Assembly: GCF_000733765.1 (NCBI RefSeq) | Contig: NZ_JPOG01000001.1 | Span: 434,001-498,000, forward strand | DNA length: 64,000 nucleotides | Direction of reading: 5' to 3' | DNA from: Algiphilus aromaticivorans DG1253 | GTDB taxonomy: Bacteria > Pseudomonadota > Gammaproteobacteria > Nevskiales > Nevskiaceae | Shown here: piece by piece, positions 41,374 through 47,708 of the stretch | Position numbering within the stretch: position 1 is the stretch's first letter | How the letters are laid out: each line of letters starts with the position of its first letter | Notes under the pieces: model-generated | What the model was told of the DNA's origin: nothing | What the model saw: the letters and a program-made list of their open reading frames with translations, nothing else | Database searches by the model: none | Program-made: the position numbers and the translations under genes

Positions 41374-42210
41374 ATGGCGCGGCGACGCAAAAGAAAATCC
41401 GAGCTTGAGGACTGGATCAGCGTTCTCGCGAAACTGCCGTGGCAGTTTTGCGTCGCCTTGATCCCGGTGGCCTATATCGGTTTCGCTGCTCTGGCTCGCA
41501 TTTCCGTGCCGAAGGCCGACGCTCTCGATGGCTTGGGAGTGGTTTTTGCCAGTCAGATCGCGCAAACGGCGGGTATGTTTCTTCAATATCTGGTGCCCGC
41601 GGTTCTGGCGATCGCGGCACTGGTGTCTTGGTTGGCCAAGCGGCGTCGCCGGAAGCTGCTTTCAGAGGCGGAATCCCGCGCCGGTGCTGCCGGGCTGCTG
41701 GATATCAGCTGGAAGGAGTTCGAGCAACTCGTTCGCGCCGGTTTCGAACGCGATGGGTACGCAGTCAGGCCAACTGCCGATGGCGCGGATGGCGGTGTCG
41801 ATCTTGTCCTGAGCCGCAACGGCGAAAGCTTTCTCGTGCAGTGCAAGCAGTGGCGCGCGAGCAAGATCGGTGTCGGAGTGGTCCGCGAGTTGTTCGGTGT
41901 TATGGCCGCGCGTGGCGCGGTCGGCGGCTTCGTCGTGGGTGTGGGCGAGTTCACTCGCGCGGCGCATGAATTCGCCGAGGGCCGCAACATCACGCTCTTG
42001 AACGCGCGCGACATGCTGGAGCGCGCCCCGGAGCAGCCGCGAAGTGAGCCGGCCGTGTCTGCCGAAGGGAGGCCCCAGCCCGACTGTCCTCGTTGTGGCG
42101 CAGCGATGATTCTGCGCACGGCGAAGCGTGGCGCCAACGCGGGCCGCACCTTCTACGGGTGCAGCAAATACCCTGCTTGCAAGCAGACCGTGGAGGCCGC
42201 CCAGTCATGA
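41374..42210 (+). CDS. Membrane-anchored Mrr-type restriction endonuclease with zinc finger
   Basis: The 278-residue protein has two N-terminal membrane segments (WQFCVALIPVAYIGFAAL and FLQYLVPAVLAIAALVSW, about 23-88), a basic linker (KRRRRK), and an Mrr-type PD-(D/E)XK domain (about 110-225). In that domain are WKEFEQLV, Asp143 in GGVDLVL, and QCKQW (156-160). A C4 topoisomerase-type zinc finger follows (CPRCG, then YGCSKYPACK). Mrr enzymes cut methylated or otherwise modified DNA; membrane anchoring would place cutting at the envelope. The ATG at 41374 follows GGTGGAAAG. Confidence 0.85.
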   Translation: MARRRKRKSELEDWISVLAKLPWQFCVALIPVAYIGFAALARISVPKADALDGLGVVFASQIAQTAGMFLQYLVPAVLAIAALVSWLAKRRRRKLLSEAESRAGAAGLLDISWKEFEQLVRAGFERDGYAVRPTADGADGGVDLVLSRNGESFLVQCKQWRASKIGVGVVRELFGVMAARGAVGGFVVGVGEFTRAAHEFAEGRNITLLNARDMLERAPEQPRSEPAVSAEGRPQPDCPRCGAAMILRTAKRGANAGRTFYGCSKYPACKQTVEAAQS

Positions 42211-42272
42211 GCATTTGCGAGAATCGTGTAGACGCGCGCACGCAGGCCAAGGTTTTGGTGCGTCGTTAAGCG

Positions 42273-43115
42273 ATGGCGGAAGTGACGCCATGGAGCCGTG
42301 AGGAAGTCGAGGCGATCGTCGCCGACTATCTCCATATGCTGACGCTGGAGTACTCGGGTCAACATTATGTGAAAGCTCAGCACCGAAAGCGCCTGAAAGG
42401 CCTGCTCCAGGGTCGCTCGGACGCCTCTATCGAGCGCAAGCACCAGAACATCAGCGCAATCATGCTTGAACTGGGGTGCCACGCGGTGCCGGGTTACAAG
42501 CCGCTATCGAATTACCAGAGACTGCTGTTCGACGTGCTCACCGAGCGCATGGCGGTGTCCCGCGAATTGGATGCTTCGGCCGAAGCTGCCGCTAAGCAAC
42601 CCGCTGTCAAGCCGCTGGAACCGGACTTCGAGACTTTGCTGGCTGATGCGCCGGAAGCCACGGGGGTGGGCGTACGCGAGCAGCCGCCGGAATATGCGGG
42701 ACGTAGGCTGGCGGTGAAGCGGGACTACCTTGCACTGGAAGCGAGCAATCGATCGCTTGGCAAAGCCGGTGAGGAGTTAGTGGTTAGCTATGAGCATGAT
42801 CGGCTGCACCGTGCGGGCAAGCGGCGCCTGAGCGAACGGGTAGAGCATGTCGCGGTGACGCGAGGCGACGGCCTCGGCTATGACGTGCTCTCCTTCGATC
42901 TCGATGGGCGGGAGCGGCTTATCGAGGTCAAGACCACCGCCTTCGCCAAGGAGACGCCATTCTTCCTCAGCCGTAATGAGCTGGCCCTATCCCGACAGGA
43001 GGCGGAAGCCTTCCACTTGTACCGGGTCTTCGCGTTTCGCAGGCGCCCGCAGCTATTCGATTTGCCGGGACGCCTGGAATGTCAGGTCCCGGATGATTGC
43101 GAACAGCTTTTTTGA
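42273..43115 (+). CDS. DUF3883 nuclease-fold protein, 3' end replaced by IS481
   Basis: The 280-residue frame has a C-terminal DUF3883 domain: NRSLGKAGEELVVSYE, then GLGYDVLSFDL and IEVKTT (217-222), a PD-(D/E)XK-like core with FFLSRNEL. The N-terminal half resembles a small domain found on HNH-type proteins (GRSDASIERKHQNISAIM). Native sequence ends at about 43079; the last 12 codons are IS481 inverted repeat. So perhaps the final 15 to 20 native residues are lost. DUF3883 proteins recur in defence loci; activity here may or may not survive. Confidence 0.78.
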   Translation: MAEVTPWSREEVEAIVADYLHMLTLEYSGQHYVKAQHRKRLKGLLQGRSDASIERKHQNISAIMLELGCHAVPGYKPLSNYQRLLFDVLTERMAVSRELDASAEAAAKQPAVKPLEPDFETLLADAPEATGVGVREQPPEYAGRRLAVKRDYLALEASNRSLGKAGEELVVSYEHDRLHRAGKRRLSERVEHVAVTRGDGLGYDVLSFDLDGRERLIEVKTTAFAKETPFFLSRNELALSRQEAEAFHLYRVFAFRRRPQLFDLPGRLECQVPDDCEQLF

Positions 43116-44043
43116 ATATCTCCGGCTTATGGGCTTGCCAATCCTTCATGGTTTGGATGGGCGTGCGATGACTGATCGCTTTCTGGGGCAGGTGCTGGTT
43201 GTAGAGCCAGACATAGCGCTTGAGTGTGGCTTCCAGGTCGTCTCTGCTTCGGAAGTGATGCGTGCGCAGGACCTCGGCAATGCGGCCGTTGAAGCGCTCG
43301 ACCATGCCGTTGGTTTGGGGCCGACCCGGTGGGATGAGGCGATGTTCGATACCCAGCTCGTCACAGCGCTGATCAAAGCCGTGCGCCCCGGTCGGCTGAC
43401 GCTGGCCGTTGGCGGTGAAGCGGTCGGTGAATTCCTTGGCGTTGTCGGTCAGGATCGTGTGGATCTTGAACGGAGCCGCCTCGTGCAGCGCCTTGAGAAA
43501 ACGCTCAGCCGAGCGTGTGCTCTTGTCGGCCATCAGCTGCACGTAGACCCAGCGCGTGGCGCGGTCGATGGCCACGAAGGCGTAGCGTCGCTTGTCCTCG
43601 TCGCGCATCTGCGGCAGGTACTTGATATCGATGTGCACGAAGCCGGGCTCGTAGGTCTTGAAGGGCTTGCTGTTGCGCACCTCGGCATCGGCTTCCTTCG
43701 GCAGCTTCGACACGCCGTGGCGCCGCAGCATCCGGTCCAGCGCCGAGCGGCTCATCTGCGGGGCAATGAACTCCCGCGTTACCGCCAACAGATCGTCCAG
43801 AGGCAGACGCAGCGTGGTGCGCAAATACAGCACCAGCGCTTCCTGCCCGTCGTTCAGCGTTTTACGCAGCCGATGCGGCGTATGACTGCGATCCGCCGTC
43901 GACTCTCGGCGGCGCCACTTCATGATGGTGTCCCGCGACTGACCGAAGCGCACCGCCAACTCGTCAACGGTGCCTTCGGCTTCCCGAATCGCTTGGCGCA
44001 TCGCCGGCGTGGTGGTCGCGTTCTTATGCAAGCTCAGGAGCAT
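42967..44043 (-). CDS. IS481-family transposase
   Basis: The 358-residue frame has an N-terminal HTH (VDELAVRFGQSRDTIMKWRRR) and the DDE core: HIDIKYLP, LTDNAKEF and RPQTNGMVERFNG. AGGA lies 6 bp before the ATG at 44043. The frame has no stop inside the element: it runs through the left inverted repeat and 113 bp into the DUF3883 gene. A one-base slip at the six-A run just before the repeat would give a TGA inside the repeat, so the natural C-terminus is uncertain. Confidence 0.88.
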   Translation of the reverse strand: MLLSLHKNATTTPAMRQAIREAEGTVDELAVRFGQSRDTIMKWRRRESTADRSHTPHRLRKTLNDGQEALVLYLRTTLRLPLDDLLAVTREFIAPQMSRSALDRMLRRHGVSKLPKEADAEVRNSKPFKTYEPGFVHIDIKYLPQMRDEDKRRYAFVAIDRATRWVYVQLMADKSTRSAERFLKALHEAAPFKIHTILTDNAKEFTDRFTANGQRQPTGAHGFDQRCDELGIEHRLIPPGRPQTNGMVERFNGRIAEVLRTHHFRSRDDLEATLKRYVWLYNQHLPQKAISHRTPIQTMKDWQAHKPEIFKKAVRNHPGPDIPGVPANRIAAGACETRRPGTSGRLPPPVGIGPAHYG

Positions 44044-44144
44044 TCCGGATCCTTCTCCCATCGTGCCAAAACACCCGCCAGGGCCTCACGGCCCATCAGC
44101 AGCGGACACCTATTGTGAAGAAGGTGATCATCCGGGACCTGACA
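43080..44144 (-). mobile_element. IS481-family insertion sequence
   Basis: An 18-bp perfect terminal inverted repeat (TGTCAGGTCCCGGATGAT) occupies 43080-43097 and, inverted, 44127-44144; two further bases (AA) also match outside. The 1,065-bp element contains one leftward transposase. I find no target duplication at the ends, and the two flanks belong to different convergent genes, so a deletion or recombination probably accompanied it. Confidence 0.85.
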
Positions 44145-44161
44145 TTTAGTTCTGCAGTTAA

Positions 44162-45323
44162 GGAATGTCTGATCAAAGTCGGATGAGTGACCGCGAAGAC
44201 ATTGCAGGCTGCACACCGGGTGAAATGAAGGCTGTTTCGGGGGCTTCAGCCTCTGCAGAAGCCCGATTTCGTTGTCATTGGACGCACCTATCCTGCCGCC
44301 AGCAGCTGTCTTCGGGCCGCCACGAGGTTGGCCATGGCAAACAGGCTGTGCAGGTGCGCGGTGTTCTTGGTCAGGCCGCGATAGCGGACCTTGGTGTAGC
44401 CGAACTGGCATTTGACAATCCGAAACGGATGCTCGACCCGGGCTCTCAGAGACGCCAGACGTCGGTTGGCGGCGCGCTGCCATTCCAGCAGCGCCTTGCC
44501 GGCACTGCGCACGTAAGGCGTGACGATGCGCGGTCCACTATCGGGCGCCGGGGCATCCAGGCTGCGGCCCGTGCGTCGATAGCCGGCATCGCCCAGCACG
44601 ATGCGTTCTTCGCCGTGCAGCAGGGCTTCGGTCTGGGTGATGTCGGCGACTTTGGCCGTTGTGCCGATAACGGTGTGCACGAGGCCACTGTGGGCATCGG
44701 CGCCGATATGCGCCTTGCAGCCGAAGTACCACTGGTTGCCCTTGCGCGTCTGACTCATGTCGGGATCCCGCGTACCGCTCTGGTTCTTCGTCGAGCTGGG
44801 CGCGTGGATCAGCGTGGCGTCCACCAGCGTGCCTTCGCGCAGCATCAGGCCCCGCTCGCGCAGGTGGGCATTGACCTCGGCAAAGATCTGCTCGGCCAGC
44901 CCGTGCCGCTCCAACAGCCGCCGGAACTGCAGGATCGTGCTCTCGTCAGGCACCGCCTCATCCGTCAGCGTGATGCCGGCAAAGCGGCGCATGGCATCGG
45001 AGTCGTAAAGCGCCTCTTCGGCGCCTGGATCCGACAGCCCGTAGAACTGCTGCAGGCAGTAGATGCGCAGCTTGGTGGCCAGCGACAGCGGCCGGCGCCC
45101 CGGCTTGCCCGCCTTGGGCTTCGGGTAGTGCGGCGCAATCAACGCCTCCAGGCGCGACCACGGAATAACCGCATCCATCTCCGCCAGAAACTTCTCGCGG
45201 CGCGTCACCTTCTTCTTGTGCGCCTGCTCAAGATCCGCGAACGTCCGCTGCTTCATCGACTGGCTCACCATCGTCTCCGTGCCCCGGCATCATCCCAGAT
45301 CGGGGCGATTGATCAGAGTTTCC
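44162..45323 (-). mobile_element. IS5-family insertion sequence with TTAA target duplication
   Basis: Imperfect terminal repeats, GGAATGTCTGATCAA at the left and GGAAACTCTGATCAA (inverted) at the right, match at 13 of 15 positions. TTAA flanks both ends (44158-44161 and 45324-45327), a 4-bp target duplication that fits the IS5 rule (YTAR). The 1,162-bp element lies inside the 3' part of a DUF4062 gene and 17 bp from the IS481 end, so it arrived after IS481. Confidence 0.88.
44288..45271 (-). CDS. IS5-family transposase
   Basis: The 327-residue protein has the IS4-superfamily DDE layout of IS5: YGLSDPGAEEALYDS, DESTILQFRRLLERHGL, LVDATLIHAPSSTKN, YFGCKAHIGAD, VLGDAGY, and a terminal RVEHPFRIVKCQFGYTKVRYRGL with the third acidic residue. 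It is full length and looks intact. GGAG lies just before the ATG at 45271. Confidence 0.92.
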   Translation of the reverse strand: MVSQSMKQRTFADLEQAHKKKVTRREKFLAEMDAVIPWSRLEALIAPHYPKPKAGKPGRRPLSLATKLRIYCLQQFYGLSDPGAEEALYDSDAMRRFAGITLTDEAVPDESTILQFRRLLERHGLAEQIFAEVNAHLRERGLMLREGTLVDATLIHAPSSTKNQSGTRDPDMSQTRKGNQWYFGCKAHIGADAHSGLVHTVIGTTAKVADITQTEALLHGEERIVLGDAGYRRTGRSLDAPAPDSGPRIVTPYVRSAGKALLEWQRAANRRLASLRARVEHPFRIVKCQFGYTKVRYRGLTKNTAHLHSLFAMANLVAARRQLLAAG

Positions 45324-46358
45324 TTAAGCGCGGCAGCCCTTCAACTGAATCTCGATAAGTGGATAAACTGTGGAGCGATTCGTCGAGGTTATCAAATAGC
45401 TGGTCCAAGCTCCCCGATAGTTCATTTAGGGTGCTCTTGTCATCTGCCCCAAACTCCTCATAAACTGTAAGCGCCATACTGAGCGACTGCAGTGCTTCCT
45501 GGCGCGACTTGTTCATGGGCTGTATTTGTCGCTCTATAGTTTCAGCATAGCTATTCATGTCGCCGGCAGTCTTCGTTATGACGCGTTTTGCGGATGCAGC
45601 ATCAGGCTGCTCTTTGGTGACGGATCTTATTTCATCCGCCCTTTGATTTAATTTGCCTGCGATGCTTGATGTGGCTTCTTCAATTGTTTTCACGACCGAG
45701 GTTAGCTCCGCCATCTTCAACTCGTAAAAGTCGATGTAGTCAAAAAAGCCAAGTTCTCCGTCATCGTTCGATTCGGGTTGACGTTTCGCTATGAAATCGC
45801 CGCTCTTTTGAGCGGTTTTGTCTTTTTGGTCCGCAGAGAACTTTTGTGCAAGTGCTGCTAAGTGGGATCTCAGAGAACTCTGAAAGCCTGCCCCATCTTC
45901 GAAGGTTCCGTAAAGCCCGCCTTTCTCTGGAAGCGATGCCTTAAAGTCTTGCACTAATTGGAGCTGGGCTGGGTTGATTGTGCTTGGTGGCAAGGGGCTT
46001 CTTTGAAGTAGAACATTACTTCAGGCGCTCCTGTTTCTCGGAACCTCTGATATGCGTTGTGAAACTCTTCCTGGGTTCCGGACTGCGCGCGGGGCGTCTT
46101 TGTCCCAAAACGCCCCCAAAGTATTCCTATAAAAACGTCGAAGCTATCCCCAATTTGAGAGGTTATGACATTTTGCGGGTCCGTCCCGAATGCGGGCCTT
46201 GTGTCGTTTTCCCATCTTTTTAGTTCGAACGTTATACCGAGTTGCGCGCTCCAAGTTGCGTTATGCTCGTCTACTATTGATTCTAGTAGGTCGCGTTCGT
46301 GCTGAACGTCAGATGGGGATGAAACGAAAACTTGAATAATTGTGGTGTTTCTTGGCAT
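45313..46358 (-). pseudogene. DUF4062-domain protein, frameshifted and truncated by IS5
   Basis: The first frame (46358-45954) starts with the DUF4062 signature IQVFVSSPSDVQHERDLL and FIGILWGRFG. At 45994-45997 a run of four C (G on the plus strand) puts it out of frame; five C would continue as FYFKEAPLPPSTIN into the second frame (LYGTFEDGAGFQSSLRSHL, then helices). That frame is cut at LPRL by the IS5 element. Beyond IS5 the remaining bases continue TAELN before IS481, so both elements hit this gene. DUF4062 is TIR-like in position and occurs at the start of sensor NTPases and defence proteins. The region is AT-rich against the rest. Confidence 0.75.
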
Positions 46359-46422
46359 AAATGAAATTTACTTCTCTCTTCTAGAGGTGTGGCGCCCGGA
46401 GCGGCGGCCCTCTTCAAACAAT

Positions 46423-46449
46423 AAGGGCCGCAGTGTTTGCGGCCCTTTT
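46423..46449. terminator. Bidirectional intrinsic terminator
   Basis: AAGGGCCGC (46423-46431) and GCGGCCCTT (46439-46447) form a 9-bp stem with a 7-nt loop, with T-rich sequence on both sides. It lies 27 bp beyond the nrdB stop and before the DUF4062 gene, so it should end the nrdAB message. Confidence 0.8.
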
Positions 46450-46475
46450 CGCAGTAGCTTGTGCGTAGTTTTTGT

Positions 46476-47651
46476 TTAATCCCAGCTCAACGCTCCACCC
46501 GTCTGATACTCGGTCACACGGGTCTCGAAGAAGTTTTTCTCCTTCTTGAGATCCATGGCCTCGCTCATCCAGGGGAAGGGGTTGGTGGCGCCGGGGTAGA
46601 GCTGCTTGATGCCGATCTGGCTGCAGCGACGGTTGCAGATGTACTTGAGGTACTCGTTGAACTGGCTGGCATTCAGGCCGAGCACGCCTCTTGGCATGGT
46701 GTCGTGGGCGTACTTGATTTCCAGCTCGGTCGCCTCACGCAGCATCTGGGCGATTTCTTCCTGGAACTTCTCGGTCCAGAGGTGCGGGTTCTCGTACTTG
46801 ATCTGGTTGATGACGTCGATGCCGAAGTTCATGTGCATCGACTCGTCGCGCATGATGTACTGGATCTGTTCGGCGGTGCCCACCATCTTGTTGCGGCGGC
46901 CGAAGCTCAGCAGCTGCACGAAGCCGACGTAGAAGAAGATGCCTTCGAAGACGACGTAGAAGGCGATCATGTCGCGCAGGAAGCGCTGGTCGTCCTCGGG
47001 GGTGCCGGTCTTGAAGCTGGAATCGGCCAGCGACTGCGTGTAGGGCAGGGACCAGGCGGCCTTGTCGTGGATGCTCGGGATCTCCCGGTACATGTTGAAG
47101 ACTTCGGCCTCGTCCAGGCCCAGGCTTTCGATGCAGTACTGGTAGGCGTGCGTGTGCAGCGCTTCCTCGAAGGCCTGGCGCAGCAGGTACTGGCGGCACT
47201 CGGGGTTGGTCAGGTGCTTGTAGACGGCCAGCACCAGGTTGTTGGCCACCAGGGAGTCAGCCGTGGAGAAGAAGCCGAGGCTGCGCTTGATGATGGTGCG
47301 CTCGTCCTCGGTCAGGCCGTTGGGGTCCGCCCACAGCGCGATGTCCGCGGCCATGGAGATTTCCTGCGGCATCCAGTGGTTGTTGCAGGCGGACAGGTAC
47401 TTCTCCCAGGCCCAGGTGTACTTGAAGGGCACCAGCTGGTTGAGGTCAGCCTTGCAGTTGATGATCTTCTTGTCGTCGACCTGGATGCGCGATGCGCCCA
47501 TCTCCAAGTCTTCGAGGCCGGTGGCGCCGGCTTCTTCAGCCTGCGGCGCGCCGGCGCCGGGGTGCACCGGCGGGTGCGTGACGTTGTCCGGCTTGACGGT
47601 CTGCAGGCCGGGCTGCGGCTGCGGCGTGGAAGGGGTGTCCCATTCAAGCAT
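46476..47651 (-). CDS. nrdB: Class Ia ribonucleotide reductase beta subunit
   Basis: The 391-residue subunit has the diiron ligands in the expected order: Asp132 in STADSLV, Glu163 and His166 in FEEALH, Glu in VVFEGIFF, then Glu and His in DESMH. The radical Tyr is Tyr170 (HTHAY), four residues after His166 as in E. coli NrdB. It supplies the tyrosyl radical to NrdA for dNTP synthesis. An N-terminal 50-residue Pro-rich extension precedes the core. AGGAG precedes the ATG at 47651; nrdA ends 57 bp upstream. Confidence 0.96.
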   Translation of the reverse strand: MLEWDTPSTPQPQPGLQTVKPDNVTHPPVHPGAGAPQAEEAGATGLEDLEMGASRIQVDDKKIINCKADLNQLVPFKYTWAWEKYLSACNNHWMPQEISMAADIALWADPNGLTEDERTIIKRSLGFFSTADSLVANNLVLAVYKHLTNPECRQYLLRQAFEEALHTHAYQYCIESLGLDEAEVFNMYREIPSIHDKAAWSLPYTQSLADSSFKTGTPEDDQRFLRDMIAFYVVFEGIFFYVGFVQLLSFGRRNKMVGTAEQIQYIMRDESMHMNFGIDVINQIKYENPHLWTEKFQEEIAQMLREATELEIKYAHDTMPRGVLGLNASQFNEYLKYICNRRCSQIGIKQLYPGATNPFPWMSEAMDLKKEKNFFETRVTEYQTGGALSWD

Positions 47652-47708
47652 TGCGGTACTCCTGAAATTGGTGTCGCTTAAGTCGGCTTAGGTGCTGCGG
47701 GCCTGTGC

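Noticed and set aside
43070-44155. Target-site duplication for IS481
   Set aside because: I compared 5-10 bases outside both ends and found no match beyond AA/TT, which is part of the extended terminal repeat.
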